Positions 16,367 through 24,151 of a stretch of 46,612 bases of DNA are shown one piece after another. The position numbers and the translations under genes are program-made. Source of the stretch: Actinotalea ferrariae (lineage in GTDB: Bacteria; Actinomycetota; Actinomycetes; Actinomycetales; Cellulomonadaceae); assembly GCF_019733465.1 (NCBI RefSeq), contig NZ_JACVQL010000061.1:1-46612 (forward strand). The letters run 5' to 3'. The notes beneath the pieces were generated by a model, which was given only the letters and a program-made list of their open reading frames with translations, was not told the origin of the DNA and ran no database searches. How positions within the stretch are numbered: position 1 is the first letter of the stretch; the number at the start of each line of letters is the position of its first letter.

Positions 16367-16372
16367 TAGCGT
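16367..16372 (+). promoter_or_regulatory. Candidate -10 element for a leaderless transcript
   Basis: TAGCGT fits TAnnnT and is followed by exactly 6 bp and the GTG at 16379, the same spacing as at 11986 and 39308. No ribosome binding site intervenes. Confidence 0.4.
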
Positions 16373-16378
16373 TCGAGT

Positions 16379-16797
16379 GTGATGCTTCCGTCGCACATGG
16401 CCAGTGCTGCGGGCGCGGCCGCCGCGATCGGTGAGGACCTCACCGCTGGTGCTCCGGGGTGGGCGATGCGCATGCTCGCCGAGGCGGTGACGAGCGGCTT
16501 CCGGAGCCTCGATCGCGCGGGGCAGGCCCGGTGGTTGGCTGCTCCGCCACCCTCGACCGGAGACCTCGCTGGGATGCGCTGCTGTGCGGGATCGCTGCGC
16601 ACCTCGCCGCCACGTGGAGCCACCCAGAGCCACCGTGGGCATCCCTGCATGAGCCCTTGACGGAGGACTGGTATCCGGCTGTGGAGAGCGCTGGCATTGC
16701 GCTCGAACGCCACCGTGAGCGGGCCCGCGCGGCCTCGTGGCTCGAGGTCGCTCGCCTTCGGATCTGGCTTGATCCGAACGACCTGATCGCGGTCTGA
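16379..16797 (+). pseudogene. Frameshifted actinobacterial antitoxin/regulator-like gene
   Basis: The frame from GTG 16379 reads AVTSGFRSLDRAGQARWLAA, PPPSTGD and then loses sense. The frame one base back continues with PRWDALLCGIAAHLAA, LHEPLTEDWYPAVESAGIAL and SWLEVARLRIWLDPNDLIAV to TGA 16795-16797. Joined, they give about 140 aa resembling a C-terminal domain common in actinobacterial antitoxins and XRE-like regulators: ...PP-TGD-RWDALLA...AEHLA...P-W...FRRRGIWL-P-DL. One missing C in the GACC run at 16562-16565 would restore the frame exactly (GAC CCT CGC TGG). Either a decayed gene or a sequencing error. Family identity is from memory of the pattern. Confidence 0.5.
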
Positions 16798-16899
16798 ACG
16801 TGCGTCCCCGCCCGCCTGGTGGTGCGCGACCACCACGGGACGACGAGCACCTGGACGACCGGACCAGTGCGATCCCTGGACCGGCTGAGCCGGCGCTGA
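16798..16899 (+). pseudogene. 3' remnant of a recurrent-domain gene, copy 4
   Basis: Directly after the previous stop and in the same frame, TCVPARLVVRDHHGTTSTWTT, then GPVRSLDRLSRR, runs to TGA 16897-16899. It matches the end of the gene at 14084-14377 (VPVRFLVADQGGTTSTWTTG...SIDRL). The DNA is also very similar, with 23 identical bases around the STWTTGP codons. No start codon or domain beginning remains, so this is a fragment left by rearrangement or recombination between copies. Confidence 0.5.
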
Positions 16900-16918
16900 G
16901 ACGGGCCGCCCCATCCCG

Positions 16919-17596
16919 TCAGGTAGGGCGGCCCGTCTCGGACGCCCTTACGCGACCCGGACCTCGTTGCAGCGCCGAGCGGACACGACCCCACCGCCGC
17001 GACCACGGCAGCCCCCGCTCAGCGGCAGGCGGCGAGACCGCGACTAGTGCGGCGGCCTCCTGCCGGTCCGCTGCCCACTGGTACGCGGCCGTCAGCTCCT
17101 GGGCCTCCAACGACGCGGTCTCCAGCTGACCGACCAGCGCGAGGACGACCATCGCGAGGACCAACGGGGCACCAGCGCCAGAGAAGACCTCGCCCCACCG
17201 GGTCACCGCGGCGAACGACTCTTGCGGATCGACCGGGGCGCTGATCACCTTCCACGCTGCGACGATCCCCGGCCACCACTCCGCGATCAGGACGCCAGCG
17301 ACGACACCCAGGACGACCGTGACCGGTCGCAGCGCCTGACCTCGTGTGGCAGCCAGGCGCGCATACGACCGGCACTGCACCACCGACAGGTTCCACCGGC
17401 CCGGCCGGCCCGGGTCAGGCCAGCGCCGCCCCCAGTCCCACGCCTCCAAGTGGGCGGTGAGCGCCTCCTCGGACGCGACGATCAGCGGAAGGTGGCGGGT
17501 CGCCCGCCACTGACGGAAGTTGCACCGTGCCGACCGGACCGCCACGACCAGGAGGCCCGTCACCACGATCAAGGTCAGAGCCAACCGCCACGTCAT
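16919..17596 (-). CDS. Membrane protein of a three-gene operon (third gene)
   Basis: 225 aa. Three hydrophobic segments are visible near residues 4-20 (RLALTLIVVTGLLVVAV), 90-108 (VTVVLGVVAGVLIAEWWPGI) and 146-162 (GAPLVLAMVVLALVG), with a basic C-terminal tail. Function unknown. The ATG at 17594-17596 is chosen because it overlaps the preceding gene's TGA (TGATG), indicating coupled translation; the frame is open upstream to 17746 but that region encodes the preceding protein in another frame. With its two neighbours it forms a leftward operon of small membrane proteins, perhaps subunits of one envelope complex. Confidence 0.6.
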   Translation of the reverse strand: MTWRLALTLIVVTGLLVVAVRSARCNFRQWRATRHLPLIVASEEALTAHLEAWDWGRRWPDPGRPGRWNLSVVQCRSYARLAATRGQALRPVTVVLGVVAGVLIAEWWPGIVAAWKVISAPVDPQESFAAVTRWGEVFSGAGAPLVLAMVVLALVGQLETASLEAQELTAAYQWAADRQEAAALVAVSPPAAERGLPWSRRWGRVRSALQRGPGRVRASETGRPT

Positions 17597-18012
17597 CACC
17601 GCCGGACCCCAGAAGGTGTCGCCGAGCGTCCGACCTGTCGAGGACGCATCACCCACCCCGGCAGGGCCAGCATCATCCCGAGCGTAGTGAACATCGCCCC
17701 CAGGACGACCGACAAGCCCCGTAGGTTGCCGAGGATGTACCACCACGCCCGAGGCCAGTGCGGCCCGCCCGTGACGATGGCGAGGTCAACGAGCAGCAGC
17801 ACCATGCCCGTGGCGATCAGCGACCACGCCAGTCCGTGGAGCAGGGAACGTCGCGGGGTGTTCACCAGGTCGGTGGAGCGGTACCCGTGACAGACGTGGC
17901 CGGCGAGCGCTCGCACGACGTGGACGACCCGTGACATGGAACGGAGCATGGTGCCCGCGTCGGCTCCCGCGGAAGACCCTGCCGGTCCGGCGCCGCCGCG
18001 CGCCGGTGACAC
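17596..18012 (-). CDS. Membrane protein of a three-gene operon (second gene)
   Basis: 138 aa from the GTG at 18010-18012; an ATG at 17949 (MLRSMSRVVHVVRAL) is an alternative. Two hydrophobic segments, about residues 60-77 (LAWSLIATGMVLLLVDLAIV) and 95-118 (LRGLSVVLGAMFTTLGMMLA), span the membrane. The N-terminal 40 residues are Gly/Ala/Ser-rich or basic. No family recognised. It begins 19 bp after the first gene's stop and its own stop overlaps the third gene's start, so the three are co-expressed. Confidence 0.5.
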   Translation of the reverse strand: MSPARGGAGPAGSSAGADAGTMLRSMSRVVHVVRALAGHVCHGYRSTDLVNTPRRSLLHGLAWSLIATGMVLLLVDLAIVTGGPHWPRAWWYILGNLRGLSVVLGAMFTTLGMMLALPGWVMRPRQVGRSATPSGVRR

Positions 18013-18031
18013 GGGGCCGCGGAAACGGGAG

Positions 18032-18754
18032 TCAGCGCCCGGGAAGTCGCCTCTCGAGCGCCCTGATGCGGGCGGACGTCAACAGCATGACGACCCCGCA
18101 CGCAGCCGCAGCCGCCGCGACGCGTGGCAACAGCGCGTGCGCGTCCAACGCCACTACGGCTGCGGCCCCGATCAGCGCCGCGCACCACCTCATACCCACC
18201 ATCGCCCTGCGCGCCCGTGCCAAGGACGTCTCATCGCGCGCGTCCTGCGCTCGCCCGGCAGCGATCTCCTTGTCCTGTTGGACGCGTCGGCGGTCTTGGG
18301 CGGCTTGGCGGCGCCGTTCGGGCGCGGCGACCACCGTCTCCCACTCCCCGACGAGGAGCGCTGGGTCGATCACTCTCACGGGCACCTTCACCTTGTTGCC
18401 CTGGACCCAGTGCGGCGACTTCTCCGGGTCGTCGCGCAGGGTCAGGACGTCCTGTGAGAGCACCTCGTCCAGCTCGGCGAGCCGCTCGTTCGTGGACATC
18501 ATCAACCACGTGTAGTCGCGAGACGGGAAGCCGGCGACCAGCACTCCGTGCGCCTTCGCAGGCCCCCACGGCGTCGGCACGCCGGGGTCGATCGTCCACC
18601 GGTCGTCTGGTACCCACATGGGTGTCCCACCTTCGTCGCCGGACGGCGGACCTTGAAGGGAGTACGTGCGTGCCGCGTCGATGACCTTCACCGGGGTCAG
18701 GGCGTCACGGAACGTGGTCGCGTAGACGGTGGCAGCCCGGATGTCGTCGTCCAT
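18032..18754 (-). CDS. Coiled-coil membrane protein of a three-gene operon (first gene)
   Basis: 240 aa, function unknown. Residues 1-135 form a soluble domain (SRDYTWLMMSTNERLAELDE, SPHWVQGNKVKVPVRVIDPA). Residues about 145-185 are rich in Arg, Gln, Asp and Ala (ERRRQAAQDRRRVQQDKEIA) and predict a coiled coil. Two membrane segments follow at about 188-203 and 207-225 (ALIGAAAVVALDAHALL, AAAAACGVVMLLTSAR). A strong ribosome binding site (GAAGGAAAG) precedes the ATG at 18752-18754, which settles the start. As the head of the operon with the only recognisable soluble domain, it may be its sensor or effector; that is inference. Confidence 0.6.
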   Translation of the reverse strand: MDDDIRAATVYATTFRDALTPVKVIDAARTYSLQGPPSGDEGGTPMWVPDDRWTIDPGVPTPWGPAKAHGVLVAGFPSRDYTWLMMSTNERLAELDEVLSQDVLTLRDDPEKSPHWVQGNKVKVPVRVIDPALLVGEWETVVAAPERRRQAAQDRRRVQQDKEIAAGRAQDARDETSLARARRAMVGMRWCAALIGAAAVVALDAHALLPRVAAAAAACGVVMLLTSARIRALERRLPGR

Positions 18755-19075
18755 GCGTCTTTCCTTCGGCGGGTGCGAGGTGTCAGGCGGGGAACGAGAC
18801 GATCAGTTCGGCGACGCGCTCACTTCGAAACGCTAGCGTGCTACTTCGCGGTCCCGAGCTCGCCACCGCCAGACGACCGCGCCGACTACGGTGCGACCGC
18901 TCCGTTGAGGTGCCTCGTAAGCCGCGTTGAGGCTCCGCCATAGGGTGCCGGCACCTCAGCCCGGGTGGTACACGACGCTCTTGCGCGGAACTGCGCGGTG
19001 TATGGCGCTGTTGCCGCGTCAGAGCACGCGGATACGTTGCCGACCAAGAGCCGTCGAAGTTAGTGATGAGGTCCC
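18755..19075. other. Divergent intergenic region before the helicase operon
   Basis: About 320 bp without a convincing gene. A leftward reading near 18783-18830 (SERVAELIVSFPA, then stop) may be a remnant. It must hold the promoter of the leftward membrane operon and that of the rightward helicase operon. For the latter, TTGCCG (19037-19042) and TAGTGA (19061-19066), 18 bp apart, are a weak candidate just before the GTG at 19076. Confidence 0.35.
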
Positions 19076-20881
19076 GTGCCCAAGAGAAACCGGCATCGCG
19101 AGATCCAGCGCGCCGGGAAGGCGGCCGGCCACCAGGAGGGCAACCGAGCTCCGTCCCCGAGCGCGCATCCACCGCGGGCCGTCGGAAGGATCGGCACTGC
19201 CGACGACGCCCGGAGCCTGGCGGAACGGCTCCTCCGCGGCGCACCGTGGCCCGTCGCGGTGATCTCGATCTCATCCACCGCCTCGGAGCCGTACGTCGAC
19301 GCCCAGGCGCTGAAGGCAGAGGTTGGTGACCTCGCCGAGGTCGTCGTGATCCCGACCAACGAGATCACCTGGGCTTTCTCCGACGTGATGCCTCACATGA
19401 CGCAGGTCTACGGGGGCGCAGCACGTGTCTACCCCGTGGACCGCGGCTGGCAGTCCGACCCCTACAAGAGCCCGCTGCGGTTCGCGTGGTCTCGGGCGGA
19501 CTCGGCCCGCGTCGTAGAGGCGCTCGCTCGCGACGTCGCCAGGTTCGCGCTTCAAGCCGGGTCCGCGCACTCCACGAGCGCCGCTGACGGCGCGGTGCAG
19601 CGCTCCGGCACCGTGGAGGGCGTCGCGGGGGAGTCGCGCGCCATCGTGAAGCTCGACGACGGCGGCTACGCCACGATCTGGGCAGAGATGACCCTGGTCG
19701 GAGTTCTTATCGACCAGATCGCGCGTCGCGGGCAGGCGGTCTGCGGCTCGCTGGACGAGACCCGACGCCTCGACGTGCGCGCTCAGCTGCGGCCGGCCCA
19801 CGACGCACTCGCGGACTACGCACCCAACGCCAACGTGCTTGCGCGCGTGGCCTCAGTCGGGCCAGACCAGGTGACACTCGAGCTCTATCCGGGAGCCACT
19901 TCAGCGGTCCCCAAGGCGCTCATCACGGACAACCCCATGGACCATCTCGAAGACCTCTTCACGGAGGGGGAGGTGATCATCGCGCTCCTGGACTCGATCC
20001 AGCTGGGCTCGGACACCGTCAGCGCGAGCCTGCGGCTCGACGTCGTCGACGAGGAGTTGGGATGGACCGCGCCGCCTGCCGTGCTCAGCGGCGGACCGCC
20101 GTGGCTCCTGTTCCCACCCGTCGCAGCGGCTTCAGCAGCGCCGCCGCCGGGCCTCGACGGGGGCGCCCTCCTGCGCGACGTTACGGGCCCCGAACCCCTG
20201 GTCGAACGCATCATGCCGGCGGTCAACGACGGCCCTCCTCCCTTGGCGCGCTCAACGCCGGGCATCCGGGTGGCCACGCAATCATCAGACCACGCCGCGG
20301 GTCTGCAGGAGATCGAGAGCCTTCGCGCGGAGCTCCGTCAGCTCGAGCGAAAGCTCAACGAGGTGACACGCGACCGGGACGCATTGCGCACCCGGCTGCG
20401 CACTAGCGGTAGCCAGCGGCGCAAGGCTGAACGGGCTGTTCGGGACGGGGCACCGCGTGATGTCCACACGAGTGAACTTTTCGTCGACCCAGAGGAGCAG
20501 TTTCGCTTCGAGGTCCTCGTCGAGTGGGCGTCGCGAATCCCTGCCGGCCAGAAGGAGGAGCGTCCCCTCAGGCCGTACGCAGTTGGTCCTGACTTCCTCT
20601 CCAGTATCGATCGGACCCACGGCGCGGAGCGGAGCAAGGTCGTATCTGTGGCTGTAGAGGTCCTGACCGGTCTCGCAGCAGAGCTCGACTCGCGTGAGCT
20701 CCATCCCCTGCGCGTCGACGTATCGGGCGGCTCGCCCCCCGTCCGCCGTGGTGACGGTGCGACGTGCATGCGGGTCGCACTTCAACGGAACTCCCCGGCA
20801 GCACGGCGGATGCACTTCTGGCAGAACGGCGAACACGTCGAGTTCTCTCGCGTGGTCTCTCATGACGACTTCCGCCCATGA
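19076..20881 (+). CDS. Helicase-operon protein 1, unknown family
   Basis: 601 aa, soluble. A very basic N-terminus (PKRNRHREIQRAGKAAGHQE) is followed by two alpha/beta-like regions: about 60-230 (PWPVAVISISSTASEPYVDA, VVVIPTNEITWAFSDVMP, MTLVGVLIDQIARRG) and 235-330. A Pro/Ala-rich linker (about 340-400) leads to a coiled coil at about 408-455 (LQEIESLRAELRQLERKLNE) and a final domain of about 130 residues. I recognise no catalytic motif. The GTG at 19076 has a GATGAGG-like site just upstream. It heads a rightward operon with the 59-aa, 1,023-aa, helicase and 263-aa genes. A role as DNA- or partner-sensing subunit of an anti-phage helicase system is inference from context. Confidence 0.6.
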   Translation: MPKRNRHREIQRAGKAAGHQEGNRAPSPSAHPPRAVGRIGTADDARSLAERLLRGAPWPVAVISISSTASEPYVDAQALKAEVGDLAEVVVIPTNEITWAFSDVMPHMTQVYGGAARVYPVDRGWQSDPYKSPLRFAWSRADSARVVEALARDVARFALQAGSAHSTSAADGAVQRSGTVEGVAGESRAIVKLDDGGYATIWAEMTLVGVLIDQIARRGQAVCGSLDETRRLDVRAQLRPAHDALADYAPNANVLARVASVGPDQVTLELYPGATSAVPKALITDNPMDHLEDLFTEGEVIIALLDSIQLGSDTVSASLRLDVVDEELGWTAPPAVLSGGPPWLLFPPVAAASAAPPPGLDGGALLRDVTGPEPLVERIMPAVNDGPPPLARSTPGIRVATQSSDHAAGLQEIESLRAELRQLERKLNEVTRDRDALRTRLRTSGSQRRKAERAVRDGAPRDVHTSELFVDPEEQFRFEVLVEWASRIPAGQKEERPLRPYAVGPDFLSSIDRTHGAERSKVVSVAVEVLTGLAAELDSRELHPLRVDVSGGSPPVRRGDGATCMRVALQRNSPAARRMHFWQNGEHVEFSRVVSHDDFRP

Positions 20882-21057
20882 GCGACGTGTGGCGCGACAC
20901 ACCGTCCCGCCGACACCTTGGCGAGGCTTGGAGCCGCCTCCCCGTAGGTCTGCGCCGTGACGGCAGGACTGTGCGCGCGCATGATGCGGTCACCAACGCG
21001 GTGATCGCTGGCTCGTTTCCGACAGCGACTAAGCTTCGTGCTTCCTCGTGGCGATGA
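20878..21057 (+). CDS. Helicase-operon small protein
   Basis: 59 aa, basic: MSDVWRDTPSRRHLGEAWSR, LPVGLRRDGRTVRAHDAVTN, AVIAGSFPTATKLRASSWR. Its ATG overlaps the TGA of the preceding 601-aa gene by 4 bp (ATGA) and its stop lies 22 bp before the ATG of the 1,023-aa gene. It therefore fills what would otherwise be a roughly 200-bp hole in a tightly packed operon. The coupling and natural composition support it as a real gene; I recognise no family. Its charge would suit nucleic-acid or helicase binding. It could also be the displaced 5' end of the following gene after a frameshift. Confidence 0.55.
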   Translation: MSDVWRDTPSRRHLGEAWSRLPVGLRRDGRTVRAHDAVTNAVIAGSFPTATKLRASSWR

Positions 21058-21079
21058 CCTTTGCGATGAGGCACGAGCG

Positions 21080-24000
21080 ATGAAGCTGGTCGAGTGGAAC
21101 GAGGTGCTCCTAAGCGACCTCCGCAGCCGAGGGCGTCCCGAGCGACGCCTCTACCTCTATGTCGACCGCGAGACCCTCGCGGAGGCCGGCGCCCTTGACC
21201 AGCAGGAGGCGTTTGACGACTTCTGCCAGGCGTTCCGCGACGCACGTGGGTCCCGGCCCTTCGCGCTGGGTGCCAGCGCAGCGGCCCGGTGGGCCGGACG
21301 TGGCTTCGACGGCGAGCCGCCGTTCGTCGCGGACCTGGCCATGACCGTGCTCGCAGTGACGGAGGAACCGATCGGTGCGCCGCACGGTGTGTACCGGACC
21401 CAGAACAGCCTCCTGGGTCGCCCGGCTGAGGCGGAGGCCCCTGCGGGGTACGGCGACGACGTCCCGACCATGTGGCAGGTCTGGAACCGGTGGCTCGAAG
21501 GCGCAGGGTCTGCACTCGGCCGGTCTAGTGCGAAGACCCACCACGTGTGGCGCTGGCAGGGCTGGGCCAGGAGCCAAGGACTGGTACGCCACCGCGACCG
21601 CTTGGTCATCGAGCAGTTCGTGCAGGAGTGCGGCGGCGGCACCGGGGCGATCGACGTGAAGGACCTCGTTGTCTGGATGCGCTATCGCGGAGCGGTATGC
21701 GCGGAACTCTTAAGTCGTGTCGAGCACGACGAGGCGGCACTGGAAGTGGTTCAGGACGTCGTTGACGACGAGGTGGCCCGGTGGCGTCGAGAGGGTCCCC
21801 GGGAGTCGAGGCAGCGCACAGCACGGGGACTGCTCCTCTACGACGACTGGTCTGAGGAGCTTTGCGGTGTCGTCCACGCGGACGTGGCTCTCGTCGGTCA
21901 GGTTGTCAGCGTGGGACACGGGGAGTCCCTAACGGTCGACGAGTACACCCCGACCGTGCGGGTCGCTGTCAACGGAGCACCCTCCGCCTGGCTGCATGCC
22001 GGTATGGAGCACGCCCTCACGCCGAAGCGGTCCGTCATGTTCGGCGGCGGGAGCGTGTTCGTGTTCCACGACGAGCCTGAGCTCGAGGGTCGGGTGCAGA
22101 CCCAGGCCGCGTCGCACCACGTGCCTCATCACGTCCTCGTTCACGACAGCCGTCGGCGAGATGTGGAGCAAGCCCTTCGAGCGGGAGGCTCGACCGCGAC
22201 CTCGCGGCCGGTGTTCGACGGCTGGTCCTGGTTCGACGACGTCGTTCTCCCCCGCGAGGCGCCGCTCCTTCGCGCACTGGGTTTGAGCGCGACTATGCCG
22301 CCTGTTGCCGAGTCCCTGTCCCTGGTGGGAGGCATGCGCCTGGGGCGAGCCCACCAGTACCTCTGCGGCCACGAGCCCGACGTGGCACTGCCCTCCTCGG
22401 ATGCCCGTGTCGTCGTTGACGGTACGGGTGTCGCACCAACTCACGAGGCCCCGCCGCGGGTGCGCCTCGCGGAGATCGGCCTCGCCCCCGGTGACCACGC
22501 GGTCGAGGATCCCAAGAGCAGGCTCACCTTCCGGACGCTGGCGTTCGTGCGGCAGCACGCCGAGCACGAGCCCGTTCTCCGTCCCGGACGACACGACAGT
22601 GGAGACACCTGGACGTTCGCCGATGCGCGCCATGGCCCCGGAGAAGGGCCCGGCCTGGCCGGTGCCCGCGCCATTGGCATCGACGTGCGTGAGCCGGTGC
22701 TGCTACACCGGCCGGGATCCGAGTACCTCGTGCTGACTGAGGACGGTTCGGTGCAGCAGGTGCAGCCACTGCGACCGCGATGGCTCGGCCGTCAAGGTCT
22801 CGAGCCTCAGGGCCTGGACGTCGACGGCCTGGCGTCGCGCATGGAGGGCGCCGCCGTCGCACTCGCGAGGAGCCCTCGGACTGGCGCCGTTGTGGCCGCT
22901 CGGTGCGGCGCGGTGCGTCACGTGGAAGGGGCGGTGCAGCACGTGCCCCGCCCGGACCTGGTTGCCGCCCTGATCTCCGGGCCGGAGTGGAAGTGGGCGG
23001 GAGAGCAGGCAGACGATCTCGCCAGGAAGCTCCTCTCACGCGCACTCCGGTGGAACGCTCCGGCCTCGAAGAGCAAGCCGCCGACATCAGCACCCCAGGT
23101 CGCCCAGCGCCCCGGAGTCGCCGAGGGAACGCTCGACAACCCGTTCGACGAGGTGCTGATCTGGCTCTCTGAGCGAGAGAGCGCGTCCGCGACTCGCGAG
23201 GACTTCATGAGGTCATGGGTCTGGGTCTGCGAGAAGCTCGGACGGCACGACATCGCGAGCGACTGGCGTCGTTCGCTGCAGACTCTGGCCGATCTCGGGC
23301 ACGTCGAGCAGGACTTCTCGCGGGGCCGTGTCTTCGCCGCACCGGCCGCGGCAGTCGCGCTGCCCGAGGCCAATGGGCTGTTCTGCCTTGCCGGCGCTCG
23401 CCCGGCACGCCTGATCGAGCGTCTCGACGACCCCGACGACACTGACCCCGTCGTGGCTGACGGCGTCGCGGTGACGAGCCTCGAAATGCGCACGGCGGTC
23501 GACAGCCGCGGCCGAGCGACCGCACCCACCGCCGTGTACATGGAGATGGAGCCACGTCACGCCACTCTGGTGCGTGCCGCGTACGAGCGGTTGGGCGTCG
23601 TACTCCACGGCTGCACCGGTCGGTGGCTCATCGACACGATGCCGAGTCTCGACCGCCGAGTGAAGTCGGGACAGCACTTCAGCCATCCCCCCGGGGCGGA
23701 CGCGCACATCTACGCGGCGGTGCAAGGCGAGTGGCGATGGATCCGGACTTACGACATCGACCGCAAGGGCATGTACCGGTTCCGGCAGGGGCACAGGAGC
23801 GTGTTCGCGTGGCGGTCACAGCCGGGAGGGCAGCTCGTCGAAGTAGAGCCGGCCGCCGGGCGCTGGCTCGCCCGCCGCTCTCTCGCGCGCGTGACGCTCG
23901 TCCACGAGCACTTCGCCGACCGGCTTCTGGTCGCTGAGGACCTACCGCTCCCCGCGACGCTCCGTCGCGCGCTCGTGCTCCGGTCCGGCATGCCCGGCTA

Positions 24001-24151
24001 CGACGTCCGGTGCCGGCTCCCGAGCGGTGGCGCTGAGGTGCACATGCGGGCGTACGAGAACGTCAACGCTGCCGTTGCGCAGCAGGTGGCCCACATCCTC
24101 GGAGCGGAGCTGCGCTCTGAGTACGACCAAGTGAAGGACATCGATGTCTGA
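21080..24151 (+). CDS. Helicase-operon protein 2, large unknown (possible DruH/DruG- or DISARM-type partner)
   Basis: 1,023 aa from the ATG at 21080, preferred over the GTG at 21038 because GATGAGG lies 8 bp upstream. No membrane segment. The N-terminal half has a basic, Trp-rich helical region near 130-165 (WRWQGWARSQGLVRHRDRL). Residues about 689-757 (FDEVLIWLSERESASATRED, WRRSLQTLADLGHVEQD) look like a winged helix. The C-terminal 250 residues have conserved-looking aromatic motifs (EWRWIRTYDIDRKGMYRF). No nuclease or ATPase motif is obvious. The stop overlaps the helicase start by 8 bp, so it is very probably its obligate partner. Large partners without recognisable motifs are known beside DruE-type helicases; which family this is cannot be settled by eye. 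Confidence 0.6.
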   Translation: MKLVEWNEVLLSDLRSRGRPERRLYLYVDRETLAEAGALDQQEAFDDFCQAFRDARGSRPFALGASAAARWAGRGFDGEPPFVADLAMTVLAVTEEPIGAPHGVYRTQNSLLGRPAEAEAPAGYGDDVPTMWQVWNRWLEGAGSALGRSSAKTHHVWRWQGWARSQGLVRHRDRLVIEQFVQECGGGTGAIDVKDLVVWMRYRGAVCAELLSRVEHDEAALEVVQDVVDDEVARWRREGPRESRQRTARGLLLYDDWSEELCGVVHADVALVGQVVSVGHGESLTVDEYTPTVRVAVNGAPSAWLHAGMEHALTPKRSVMFGGGSVFVFHDEPELEGRVQTQAASHHVPHHVLVHDSRRRDVEQALRAGGSTATSRPVFDGWSWFDDVVLPREAPLLRALGLSATMPPVAESLSLVGGMRLGRAHQYLCGHEPDVALPSSDARVVVDGTGVAPTHEAPPRVRLAEIGLAPGDHAVEDPKSRLTFRTLAFVRQHAEHEPVLRPGRHDSGDTWTFADARHGPGEGPGLAGARAIGIDVREPVLLHRPGSEYLVLTEDGSVQQVQPLRPRWLGRQGLEPQGLDVDGLASRMEGAAVALARSPRTGAVVAARCGAVRHVEGAVQHVPRPDLVAALISGPEWKWAGEQADDLARKLLSRALRWNAPASKSKPPTSAPQVAQRPGVAEGTLDNPFDEVLIWLSERESASATREDFMRSWVWVCEKLGRHDIASDWRRSLQTLADLGHVEQDFSRGRVFAAPAAAVALPEANGLFCLAGARPARLIERLDDPDDTDPVVADGVAVTSLEMRTAVDSRGRATAPTAVYMEMEPRHATLVRAAYERLGVVLHGCTGRWLIDTMPSLDRRVKSGQHFSHPPGADAHIYAAVQGEWRWIRTYDIDRKGMYRFRQGHRSVFAWRSQPGGQLVEVEPAAGRWLARRSLARVTLVHEHFADRLLVAEDLPLPATLRRALVLRSGMPGYDVRCRLPSGGAEVHMRAYENVNAAVAQQVAHILGAELRSEYDQVKDIDV

